Under the pieces are notes generated by a model, which was not told where the DNA came from, did not search any database, and worked only from the letters and a program-made list of their open reading frames with translations. A DNA stretch of 64,000 nt from Achatina immaculata (Eukaryota > Mollusca > Gastropoda > Stylommatophora > Achatinidae): positions 82,193,131-82,257,130 of the forward strand of contig CM019713.1 in the NCBI GenBank assembly GCA_009760885.1. The letters are read 5' to 3'. Each line of letters starts with the position of its first letter. Positions within the stretch are counted from its first letter, which is position 1. Shown here one piece after another: positions 37,351 through 46,900 of the stretch. Made by a program: the position numbers and the translations under genes.

Positions 37351-37574
37351 CTTTTCAAAGACACCGTGTCCTCTTTACCCCAGTATCTGCTGTGTGCAAC
37401 TGACAGAGATGTATTGACCTGGTGTACTGCGCATACTTGTGTGTAAACAGCGCTGTATGCACTGACAGATTTACTAGCACTCTGGTCTTTAGGCTAAACG
37501 TAACAAGGGGCCCCTCCGACCTAAACCAAACAATTTCCTGATATAATCCCTAATCCCCACCCCCCTTTTTTTCT

Positions 37575-37875
37575 AGCTATGATCTTATCCTTTCTTCCTC
37601 ACTTTCTTTACCCCTATCTGGAGCATAAGCCATCAACACGTGCCCTCCATTTATTCCTGTCCTGGGCTGTATCTTCTATCAGTCTCATTTTCTTCTATTT
37701 TTTTAGTTTTGGATCAAGACTCAATGGTCAGGTGTTTCTAGGTCTTCCTTGTTTCCTCTTACCCCGGGGATTCCAGGTGAGGGCCTGTCTGGTTATGTTA
37801 GTGGTAGGCTTTCCAAGTGTGTCCTATCCATCTCCAGCGTCTTTTATCATTTTATTTCACTGTGGACCGGTTCGT
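37575..37875 (-). mobile_element. LINE 3' fragment
   Basis: The minus strand reads [20 protein letters not shown], then after stops and a degraded stretch AQDRNKWRALVDGLCSR. This is the C-terminal end of a LINE ORF2 family common in invertebrates. Several stops are present. Confidence 0.75.
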
Positions 37876-38019
37876 TGTGAGCTGTATATGACACAGACCT
37901 AATACAACTGCTATATCACTGTCAGTCTTGTTCTGACAGACTAGTTACTTGTATCTTTAATATTATCATGGAAGCAAGGTTTACACCGTATCTGTAGAGC
38001 TTTTTATTTATTTTGTCAC

Positions 38020-38165
38020 CAGAAAATCTGGTCTTTCTGGCCCCCTGGACATTAAACATTCTCTTCCTATGCACCTGGACATTAAACCTCCTCCTTCTTG
38101 GCCACTGGACATTAGACCTCCGCTTTCTTGGCCTCTGGACGTTAAAAGTGCTCTTTCTTGACCCC
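38020..38165. repeat. 30-bp minisatellite, left part
   Basis: The unit is CTTTCTTGGCCCCTGGACAT plus TAAACCTCCT. It is the same array as 38,819-39,540, separated by a LINE. Confidence 0.93.
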
Positions 38166-38818
38166 TGCTTGATTGATTGATTGATTGACTGACTGACTGA
38201 TAGATCTTTATTTCAAAAGGGTTAAGAATTGGGCACGCAGGCCCGTCTGACATTCTGCCCTTTATCATACATCTTTCACTCTATTCCAGACATTCTACAA
38301 ATATGCTGTTCATATAACAAACATAACTAACATTGAAGCTGAGAGACATAAAATAAAATATAACATTTACGTTTCGCTCTTATCCATTCACTCAGTACAG
38401 AAGTAACTACATACATATATAAATGACTATCTACTAAAAAAAAATTTCGGGACTATTCAGAATAAACAATTAACTGTATTCGGTGTCTGTAAGAGCAGTT
38501 TAAGATAACTTTTAAGTTTTATAATTCATGGAGGCATGTAGTCGACATCAAATAGATATTGGGAAAGTTTGTAGTTGTCGGAAGGAGTATATTTTATATT
38601 TTTTATATATGATGGGAGGATATTCCAAAGATGAGCAGCAGAATAACTAAAGCTTTTCTTGTAAAGATCAAGTCTAGGTTCTGGAAGACTTACGTTGTTC
38701 AAGTGTTGGCGGCCATTTGGGCTAAATTTAAACAGGTTCCATAGATAAGGCGGGGCATGCCGTGAAAGAATTTGATGTACTAACTTGGCTTTGTTGAAGA
38801 GGAACCTGTTCCTAAGAG
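38166..38818 (-). mobile_element. LINE family F, 3' UTR plus ORF2 C-terminus
   Basis: Inserted into the 30-bp array. The element's 3' tail is a GATT/GACT run at about 38,168-38,200, followed on the element strand by AATAAAGATC-like sequence and the UTR shared with 6,798-7,210. At its 5' side (38,500-38,818, minus strand) an open stretch reads NRFLFNKAKLVHQIL, WNLFKFSPNGRQHLNN and YSAAHLWNILPSYIKN, then ends DYMPP-stop. The A-x-x-W-N-x-LP-x-x-I pattern is typical of LINE ORF2 C-termini. Confidence 0.8.
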
Positions 38819-39540
38819 GACATTAGACGTGCTCTTTCTTGGCCCCTGGACATTAAAAGTGCTCTTTCTTGGGCCCTGGACATTACAAGTGCTCTTTCTT
38901 GGCTCCTGGGCGTTGAACCTCCTCTTTCTTGGCCCCTGGACATTAGACCTCATCTTTATAGGTCCCTGGACATTAAACCTGCTCTTTTTTGGCCCCTGGA
39001 CGTCCTCTTTCTTGGCCCCTGGATTTTAAACCTCCTTTTTCTTTGCCTCTGGGCATTAGACCTCCTCTTTCTTGGCCACTGGACATTAAACCTACTCTTT
39101 CTTGGCCCCTGGACGTTAAACCTCCACATTCTTTGTCCCTGGACATTAAACCTGCTCTTTCTTGGCCCCTGGATATTAAACCTCCTTTTTCTTTGCCTCT
39201 GGGCATTAGACCTCCTCTTTCTTGGCCACTGGACATTAAACCTACTCTTTCTTGGCCCCTGGACGTTAAACCTCCACATTCTTTGTCCCTGGACATTAAA
39301 CCTGCTCTTTCTTGACCCCTGGACATAAGACATCCTCTTTCTTGGCCCCTGGATATTAATCCTCCTCTTTCTGGGCCACTGGACATTAAACCTCCTCTTT
39401 CTTGGCCCCTTGATATTAAACCTGCTCTTCTGGGCCCCTTGACATTAAACCTCCTCTTTCTGGGTCCCTTGACATTAAACCTGCTCTTTCTGGGCCCCTG
39501 GACATTTAATGTGCTCTTTCTGGGCCCCTGGACTTAAACC
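38819..39540. repeat. 30-bp minisatellite, right part, with 150-bp higher-order unit
   Basis: About 24 copies. Positions 39,021-39,170 and 39,171-39,312 are near-identical five-monomer blocks (TTTTTCTTTGCCTCTGGGCA and CCACATTCTTTGTCCCTGGA recur at 150-bp spacing). Confidence 0.93.
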
Positions 39541-39809
39541 TGTTCAGTGCAATACGTAACCCGCCACTGGCTGTATGTTTAGAAGAAGGTAAACACGATG
39601 CAGTCACCTGTGAGGACAAGAAGTAGTTAAATGTCACTTAATTATGTGAGTTTGACCTTGTACTAATTCACTTGTCCTTGAAATAGATTGTACAAGAGAT
39701 AAAGATTTCGAAAATCTTCCTTCACATTTTCTTTGCTTTACATTTTCTTTCAGACCAGACAAGCGATCTAGCTGGGGGTTTGCCAGTTTGTCTCTACGTC
39801 CTCTTCTAG

Positions 39810-40064
39810 ATAATGGGATCTGGCGAAGGATCAGGACAAGGTGGTGTCTGCCCGGGACTTCTGTGGTCAATCCTTTGGTTTCTTCTTCTCATTTTCCTGG
39901 CCTGGCCAATCGCCTTCTTCATCGCCTGGCTGTACGTGTTCCTCATCCCTTTCTCGGCATGTGTTGAGCCTTTGCGAGGCGTGTGTGAGGCCATCCTGAA
40001 GCTGGTACAGCTTCCTCTGACGTGTGCTGAGGGCATTGTGGGAATGAAACCCATCTGTGGATAG
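39810..40064 (+). CDS. Small conserved-type membrane protein, 83 aa
   Basis: ATG at 39,813 and TAG at 40,062-40,064. The N-terminus (residues 1-13) is Gly/Ser-rich. Residues about 16-50 form a long hydrophobic stretch (LLWSILWFLLLIFLAWPIAF, then FIAWLYVFLIPF), likely one or two membrane segments or a re-entrant hairpin. It ends QLPLTCAEGIVGMKPICG, with four cysteines overall. A polypyrimidine tract and TCTAG end at 39,809, so the exon begins three bases before the ATG and the 5' UTR lies in an upstream exon. The codons look unlike the surrounding repeats. I recall small invertebrate proteins with the same W-S-hydrophobic-A-W-P and LPLTCA-MKP layout but know no function. No clear AATAAA follows. 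Confidence 0.75.
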   Translation: MMGSGEGSGQGGVCPGLLWSILWFLLLIFLAWPIAFFIAWLYVFLIPFSACVEPLRGVCEAILKLVQLPLTCAEGIVGMKPICG

Positions 40065-40310
40065 CATTTTTCTTATAAACATTTTAAATATCTAATATTA
40101 TTTCCGGTTATGTTGCTCTTCTTAGTTTTAATATATTGTACAGATTATATTTTTCCTTGAAATGTGTGTGTAACAATCATATCATGTAATAATTTTCCAC
40201 TATTTATATTCAAAGCTCAATATTATCATTAGTTATGAAGTTTTCTCATGATCTGCCAATGGCAGCTTACAAAGAAAGGACTGCTTCCGTGTAGAGTTGG
40301 TAACACTGCA
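40065..40310. other. 3' flank of the small membrane protein gene
   Basis: AT-rich and probably 3' UTR. No canonical poly(A) signal was seen. Confidence 0.4.
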
Positions 40311-40319
40311 GCAGTCATA

Positions 40320-40465
40320 CTGCAGAGCGTGGCCGAGAACTCTGAACACTGGTTTCTCATCCTGAAGACCCGGGTTCGAATCACGGTTGGGTCAGGATAA
40401 GAAGCCAGCCTGCACGGGCAGCGGTGATTGTGTAAGCAAGCGCCCATTAACCTCTCAGTCTCGAA
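40320..40465 (+). repeat. tRNA-derived SINE
   Basis: GAGCGTGGCCGAGAACTCTG supplies an A-box-like start. CCCGGGTTCGAATCACGG, about 40 bases later, is a near-perfect B box. The tail continues into GTCAGGATAAGAAGCCAGCC and GCGCCCATTAACC, a non-tRNA body. It is degenerate in the acceptor region, so not a tRNA gene. Confidence 0.6.
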
Positions 40466-41390
40466 GAATCTCCGTAGCAGACATTTGTTTTCCCTTGGTT
40501 TTTACCTCCTTGAGTTTTTCAGTTTTTCTAGCCCCTGTATTTTCCTTATGGCCTTGAGACTGAGTAGCGAAGTAATCAATGTACTCACCTCTCAGGGCGT
40601 GGTTGTTGATTTTCAGTCCAGCTGGAGGTAGCTCGGCCATCCTGTTACAGAAAATGGTACCTAGCTTGTTTTTGAGGGCTGTGAAAGGAAACACTAACGG
40701 GCGTGATACCTGCCCTTTAACATGCCAACAGGTCAAGGAACAATATGGATACTAACAGCATGTCTTTCTGGTGCATCTATGGCCTACAAGAGCTAACTTT
40801 TTTTTTTTACCTTCTTGGTAAATAAGTTTTGAAAACCTATCCCATAATTTCTTCAGATAAACGAAAGAAAAAAAAGTTGTTGAGAAAACGACAGAGGGAC
40901 ATGCTACGTCCTCTGTTGTCTTCAGCTACAATATAGCACAGAATGCTATCAGAGTTGCCTATCTTGCCTTAAATACAAACAGAGTTACGTTTCTTGACTA
41001 CTGTTTTAACGCATTGAAATTTGAAATGGGAAGCCCAGATTCAAATCCGTTTATTTTTATGTATAAAAACACATCATATTTTTTTCTCTTCATATTTACA
41101 GCATAAAGAGCATTTATTTATGAAAAAACTCGGCTGATTTTGCATTTACTACTCTATAGGAGATTGAATACTTAAAAAAAAAAAACCATTAGCCACTTCA
41201 GTTGTTTTCGTGTGTAGTTGGTCTTTGTCTCAAGTTGAAATCTAATGAAATATGCAGCCATCTTTCTCAGATACACAGTCACTGATAAAACATATTTAGA
41301 TCTGGATTATGTTAAGCATATTTTTGTTCCGAAACATTTGAAAGGCAGCATTTTGTCAGCAATACAGCATTCAAGTTAAAGGGAAGCAAC
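40466..41390. other. No gene seen
   Basis: AT-rich sequence without recognised exons or transposon ends. Confidence 0.5.
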
Positions 41391-41394
41391 CGCC

Positions 41395-41645
41395 ATCATC
41401 ATCACGTGCCGTCTCCCCATGGAAGGTTGCATGCAGTGAATCTCCACTCTCTTCTGTTTCTCGTCCTGGTAGAACACTCGGCTAAGCTGGTCCCCGTCCA
41501 TCTCTTGATGTTATCCACCCACCTACGTCGCTGTCATCCTCTTGTTATTTTTTCCCTTCAGTCTTGCCCTCAAGAGTGATCTACAGTATAGTACTGTGCC
41601 TCTTGACATATCTAAAGTATCTTAGCTGTCTTGTTTTTTTTAAAA
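41395..41645 (-). mobile_element. LINE 3' fragment with GAT tail
   Basis: The minus strand reads RRRWVDNIKRWTGTSLAECS, TRTRNRREWRFTACNLPWG and DGT-stop, then a GTGATGATGATGG tail at about 41,396-41,408. A frameshift precedes it. The family is distinct from A, B and D by its C-terminus. Confidence 0.75.
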
Positions 41646-42035
41646 TAATTTTCAATATTTTTTTTTCACTTCTGGTTGCTTTGGCAACGCAGAAAATAAA
41701 AATAGCATAAATGTAAATTTTAAAGCCAAAGGGCCACAACACCAAAAATAAAAATAGCGAAGGGAGGCAACAGAGCGAAAATTGTAAAGCCACAGGACCA
41801 CAGCAGAGAAAATACTAAAACGCCATTGCCTAAACTTCCAGAAGTGGGCAGTATCACAACTGTGTTTAAGAACATCAGAAAGGTCAGAGCTGTGGATATA
41901 CTTGGGGACAGTAGAGATGTGGCTTGGAGGCATCTCAACATTCTGGAAGCAGAGCCCTATTTAAAACGCTCATCCCTGCCTTACTTAATAAGACTTAAAA
42001 AAAAAAAAAAACTATACTCGTAAGAGTTGACTCTC
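41646..42035. other. No gene called
   Basis: Contains a rough 60-bp tandem (AAGCCA-AGG-CCACA-CA units) at 41,720-41,815, and an open plus-strand stretch from 41,826 (LPEVGSITTVFKNI) that I cannot assign. Confidence 0.35.
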
Positions 42036-42039
42036 GCAT

Positions 42040-42375
42040 TTTTCCTTACCATGAAAACATAACAAAGAAATCTACACGTTCATGGTCTAACTCTCCGGTT
42101 ATAGCAGCCATTATGAAAAACAACAGACGGAGGTGGGTCGGGTATTTAGAGAGAACAGAGGAGGTAGGCAAACAAAGATGGCCTATACAGAAGTGATGAA
42201 GGGGGAATAGACCAGGAGGTAGACCCAGACAACGACGGCGAGACAACCTAGAAGAAGATACCCGCGCTCTAGGAACTGATAACTGGCAAGAAAAGATGAA
42301 GAACAGAGAGGAATGGAGACCCATCTTGTCTGCAGCACTCAGCCTATGTGGCTCGGAAAGATGCTGAATATAGAA
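42040..42375 (+). mobile_element. LINE 3' fragment
   Basis: Plus-strand codons read RRWVGYLERTEEVGKQRWP, then GRPRQRRRDNLEEDTRALG, NWQEKMKNREEWRPILSAAL and SLCGSERC-stop. Stops near 42,185 break it. The ending resembles the tip at 27,515-27,570. Confidence 0.7.
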
Positions 42376-43090
42376 ACAGCTCAAAAAAGAAGAAAGGAAA
42401 GCATTTTTTGGGGGGGGGGGAATGCAACAAATCCTGACATAATATCAGGGATGCAGTAGAGATGGAGAGAATACCCCAACCCCCAAACCAACTTTTACAC
42501 ACACAAAGTATACATCCCTCCTTACACACCCTCCCCCACATACACACACACACAAGTATACAACCCTATTCTGGGCTTGGTGTAAACACTTCTTTTCTGT
42601 TATCAGACTGACCCTAGGTAACCCAGACAATGGCAGCGAAACAACGCATCCATCCACTTATTTATCAAAATAAACTTCAAAATAATCATTTTTGCCATCT
42701 AAATCAACTGCATTAAGTGCAGGTGGTCGTGAGTGATCACCCACCTTCATTAAACTTGATGCCTTGTTCATACAAGCATTATATCAGTGCCTTCATTGTA
42801 CTGAATATTCAAATTAGATAGATCAGACCCCGCAGCTTGTGTATGTCTATATTACCAGCTTTTTTTGTTCCAACAATTCTGGTATCTAATATCTAATTAT
42901 ATTCATATTATGTAATATTAACACTCATTATCACATCACACCATCACCTGCTGTGCAGACTACCTTCACATCTTACACTTGGGGTGGTGTGACAGTTGTG
43001 AATGTTTTTAGTTAGGCAGATAAAATCAATGTCTTGTAACATCATCATCATGATGGATGGCTTGCTGTGCCTCCATAGAATAACCAGCAC
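42376..43090. other. No gene seen
   Basis: Poly-G and CACA runs at 42,405-42,555, then AT-rich sequence. Confidence 0.45.
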
Positions 43091-43093
43091 TCT

Positions 43094-43483
43094 CTCAACA
43101 CGTGACTCGCCAACCATCAAGTACAAAAATGACATAGTTAGAAAAGCAACTTGTTAGATATTGTTAGAAATTATTTTAATGTTTGTTAAAAAAACATATG
43201 TTAGAATATCTGTATTGAAAATGTATTTTTGTTTATGTATATGTCTGTGTGTGTATGTGTGCGTGAGAGCTATTTTATTAGGTTAATTACTTCTTCTCTT
43301 TTACTTTGAATGTAACAGCTAAATCTTACACTCTTTTGATATGTTTTTTCCTAATTTAATTTGTATATTTGTATTAAATCAAGTGTGTGGGAAGAATGAA
43401 AGATGGAATGATGAAGGGCAGAATGTAAGACGGGCCTGTATGCCCAATTCTTACCCTTTAAAAATAAAGATTTCATTCATTCA
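43094..43483 (+). mobile_element. LINE family F, 3' UTR fragment
   Basis: Reverse-complement match to 6,798-7,210 (AATGTAAGACGGGCCTGTAT, CTTCTTCTCTTTTACTTTGA). It ends AATAAAGATTTCATTCATTC. It abuts the element G fragment directly. Confidence 0.8.
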
Positions 43484-43765
43484 CCCAGCGGGGATATACT
43501 GACATCCAAAACACGTCGAGGTTTTCCAGTGAGAAAGTCAAACTCTAGATATACTGGTGCAACGAAAACCACGGTGTCACGGAATCTCACTACTGCGACC
43601 TATCAAGAATTCAGGCCCATGCCCTGCGATACTCTGAACTTCTTGTGATCCTCTCGGGGATCTCCTGTGGGCTTCTCGGAGACCACGAGACACATCGAGG
43701 ACCACAAGAGTAAATTTAGCAGGATCACAGGGCGATCTTGGTGGTAGAAGCGAACGAAGAACATC
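43482..43765 (+). mobile_element. Element G, 5'-truncated second copy
   Basis: Matches 22,313-22,590: CACCCAGCGGGGATATACTG, CACGTCGAGGTTTTCC, GTGCAACGAAAACCACGGTG, GACCACGAGAC, and the 3' end GGTAGAAGCGAACGAAGAA. It contains only one block-3 unit. Confidence 0.75.
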
Positions 43766-44866
43766 TTTACATCTTTCCAGTGGCGTTAAACGTCACATAG
43801 GGCTCGCATAGTTGTTTGCCAAGTTTTCCTGTTTTCGGCGAGTCTTTCAACTTCATCAAGGGATGTTATGCCCATTAAACTGGCTTCTCTTAACAATGTC
43901 CTCATTAGAGTTTCACGTGATAATCTCTTTTTCTTCGGCCTGTTGTGTTCCACTTGATAGCTTATTTTGGTATTCTCTGATTGTTTCTTCTCATCACATG
44001 GCCTACATATGTCCATCTTCTTTTTCTGATCACCAATGAGATAGGTTGTTGTTTGCTCATCTGTCTTGTCTCTGCGTTGTTTTTGAATTAGTTCCACTTT
44101 ATACCAAGTATTTTCCTTAGGCATTTGTTTTCAAAAGAGTCCAATTTCTTGAGTTGATTTCCAGCTTTTGCATGCATAAATGAGAGCGGATATCACATTT
44201 AATTGAATAATCTCAACTTGGTTTTTGTACTTATAACTTCTGAATTCCATGTTCTCAAGATTTTTGAAAGACAATGCTGCTTTTGCAATTCTAACTTACT
44301 TCCTGGTCTATGTAGTTGCCAAGGTATGCAAACTGGTTTACTTTATCAACAGCTGTTCCTTCTACGTATTTTTTCCTTCTTGATCAATGAGAAGTTTCAT
44401 TAATTTTGTTTTGTCTTTGTTAATTTCCAGACCTATTTTGCAAGATGAGGAAGACAGGGAATCTGTTTTTTTTTCCTGCATTGATTTCACATTGTCACTG
44501 ATAAGAGTATGTCATCTGCAAAATCAAGATCTTCTATTTGGGTACCATGTACCCAATCAATGCCGGTTTTACCTGTACAGCATCTTTTCATTATAAAGTC
44601 TATGGCAATTCCAAAAAGCAATGGAGATAATATACATCCTTGTTTCACGCCTGGTTCAATCTGAAACCATTCACTCATTCCTTCTTTTGTCTTGACTGCA
44701 CAAACATATCTGTTGCAGAGATCTCTAATGTTGTCGACAATTTTAGATGGTATTCCATAGTCTTAAAATTCTCCACAATGAATCTCTGTGTATGCTGTCA
44801 AATGCTTTTTTTAAAGTCTATGAAGTTCAGGATTAATAGTTTCTGTTTTTCAATGTGTTCTTCAAG
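43766..44866 (-). mobile_element. LINE family B, 3' half
   Basis: The minus strand carries the RT end: LFGIAIDFIMKRCC, GVKQGCILSPLLFG (intact here) and LDFADDI (catalytic). The C-terminus follows (SLMGITSLDEVERLAENRK, TTMRALCDV). It ends at GATGTAAAGATGT near 43,766. It is truncated on its 5' side exactly where the chimeric mariner begins (44,867). Several frameshifts. Confidence 0.85.
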
Positions 44867-45482
44867 TACGAAGGGAAGTCACTAAGTAACTTGCAAATTG
44901 AAATATTTTATCAGTGGCAGTTATCAGGTAGTATTTAAATATATCCTTAGATAGTACCATCATCCAACTTTATAATACTTGTATGTAGGGGGCGCTGGGA
45001 GTTACATGCGCATGCACAAAGCAATAACAAAATGGCTACCCAACTGTTAGTGTGTACCAAAGAAGAACAGAGAAGTATAGTGCAATTTTTGTGGACTAAA
45101 GGACATTCATAAGGCAGTTCAAGGGTGACCGGTGTGAGACATATCCTGGATGCTCATGTTTCCATCTTTGAAATGTTTCTCCCGCCACTTAACACTGCTA
45201 GCACCCATACACACATCTCCATAAGCAAGTTGATGTCTTTGGCGAATTTCAGCAGCGGGGATTTCCTCTTTAACGAAGAATTCAATAACAGCAGGTTGAC
45301 GAAACGAAACTTCAGCACCCGCCATTTTGCATCTGGTCCGCGTGGTCATGATGGTGACATCATGTGACCTCTACATGAAGTGCAAAGGATGGAGATAAAG
45401 TTGATCGATTTTTATTTTTTCAATCTATATATTCTGAATTTTAAAAAGATTTTTGCTCATGACTTTTGGTATGACCCTCGTA
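44867..45482. mobile_element. Chimeric mariner-derived element: two different 5' halves joined tail to tail
   Basis: It is bounded by TA dinucleotides and inward-facing mariner-like ends that differ from each other: TACGAAGGGAAGTCACTAAG on the left, TACGAGGGTCATACCAAAAG read inward from the right. From the left, ATG at 45,032 opens MATQLLVCTKEEQRS, a mariner transposase N-terminus on the plus strand. From the right, the minus strand (45,349 to 45,119) encodes MAGAEVSFRQPAVIEFFVK, then GASSVKWREKHFKDG and SIQD, the N-terminus of another mariner. The halves meet near 45,112-45,118. There is no catalytic domain, so it could only move with a transposase supplied from elsewhere. Confidence 0.8.
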
Positions 45483-45633
45483 TGTCATCCACATGTCACT
45501 GACCAGGACATTCATTCTTGACGCTCACAACCTGTACATCAAATGTCAAGTCACTCACCAACCCCAGCAACCAGATTTATCTCATTTTGGAAAGGTCAAA
45601 TACTGGCAACTAACACACCATTACAACATGACA
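45483..45633. other. No gene seen
   Basis: Short unassigned spacer between the chimeric mariner and the SINE. Confidence 0.4.
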
Positions 45634-45908
45634 AAGGTAAAGGTACAATCCTAGTGTTCATGCCACTAAGGCATATTGGGGATATGGCGTTAGGCTTGTA
45701 TTTTAAAGACCTTTGGCACATGAAAGTGTGATGTGGTCAGTATCACGCCCAGCCACATTTACCTTCCCAGATGTCTCAAATTTTTAGAGGCTGGGTGGAC
45801 CCCGGGGTCTTTTTGGTGTGTACCAGAAAAAATCCCATTTCTGGGACTTGAACCTGGTACCACTGGAGTAGCAAACTGAGTGCCTTACCACTCAGCCAAC
45901 CAGACCTC
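45634..45908 (-). repeat. tRNA-derived SINE, full copy
   Basis: Read on the minus strand: GGTTGGCTGAGTGGTAAGGC (A box) near the 5' end at 45,908, then CAGGTTCAAGTCCCAG (B box), a body with ACACACCAAAAAGACCCCGG, and a 3' tail ending in GTACCTTTACCTTT-complement repeats (GGTAAA units on the plus strand at 45,635). Same family as 62,611-62,890. Confidence 0.8.
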
Positions 45909-46737
45909 TTACAACAAGACAAAACAAGGTTTCACAAATCAATGAAGACTTTCAACAAACAAAAATAAAACAACTTACACAATAAACTTTTAACATATCA
46001 GTTTTACTATACAAACTAAAAATACAAAATAGCACAAGCCCCCTCTTTCTCTCTCTCTCCCCCTCTCTGACACACAATCACAAGACCTGGAAAACACTGC
46101 AGAAACTCTCTACCAAATGAAAGAGAAATCTGGAAAATAAAAATAGGAAATATGTTTACAGGAATGAAACAAACAAAAAAATGTCTTCATTTGTAAATCC
46201 ACAGGTTTGTAAAATGGAGGGTGGGGGGAACAAATTCATCAAATATTCATCATGAACCATATCATTAACCACATGTTCACGCAAACACACATACAACACC
46301 ATGTTAAACCTAATCTTTGTTTACACCAAGAGCACACATTTTGTTCAGTAAGTATAATGAACATCAAACTGCACATTTTCTCCAAAATACCTTTATTTCT
46401 ACATAAAGCGTACATCAAACTTTATATTCCCAACATTACTCTTCTAATATCTGTACCAATACTTTTACATTACATCCATTTCAATTTAGTTCCATGTAAG
46501 TCACTACTATTACTTCTATGTTTGGTCCTCAAAGTGGTGGAGCTGAAAGAGAAGCTGGGAAGGGAGGGGAAACATCTCACTATCTCAACATGTCCCAGAT
46601 TATACATACAGAAAGCCCAACAGACTGAAATCATTATCATCATCTGGTGACACAACACAGTATTCTGATTATTCAGCTTACTGTTTTGTTCATCATGTCT
46701 GTCTGCTGATACTTTCTCTACATTCCACAAAATTCAC
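45909..46737. other. No gene seen
   Basis: AT-rich, with a CTCT run at about 46,043-46,070. No exon was recognised. Confidence 0.5.
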
Positions 46738-46900
46738 ATCTTACATCTTTCCCGTGCCGTTAAACATTACATAAGGCTCGCATAGTTGTTTGCCAAGACT
46801 TCCTGTTATCGGCGAGTCTTTAAATTTCATCAAGGGATGCTATGTCCACTAAACTAGCATCTCTTAACAACGTCCTCTTTAGAGTTTCACATGGTCAACC
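46738..46900 (-). mobile_element. LINE family B, 3' tip
   Basis: Same end as 43,766: the minus strand reads a DEI-RLADNRKSWQTTMRALC-like C-terminus and GGGAAAGATGTAAGATGTG. It is truncated near 46,900. Confidence 0.8.

Noticed and set aside
40320..40400. Functional tRNA gene
   Set aside because: A and B boxes are present but the acceptor and anticodon stems do not pair. The body continues as a SINE.
41826..42023. 65-codon plus-strand frame starting LPEVGSITTVFKNI
   Set aside because: Reads like protein at first but runs into a poly-A stretch. I could not match it to a host or LINE family.
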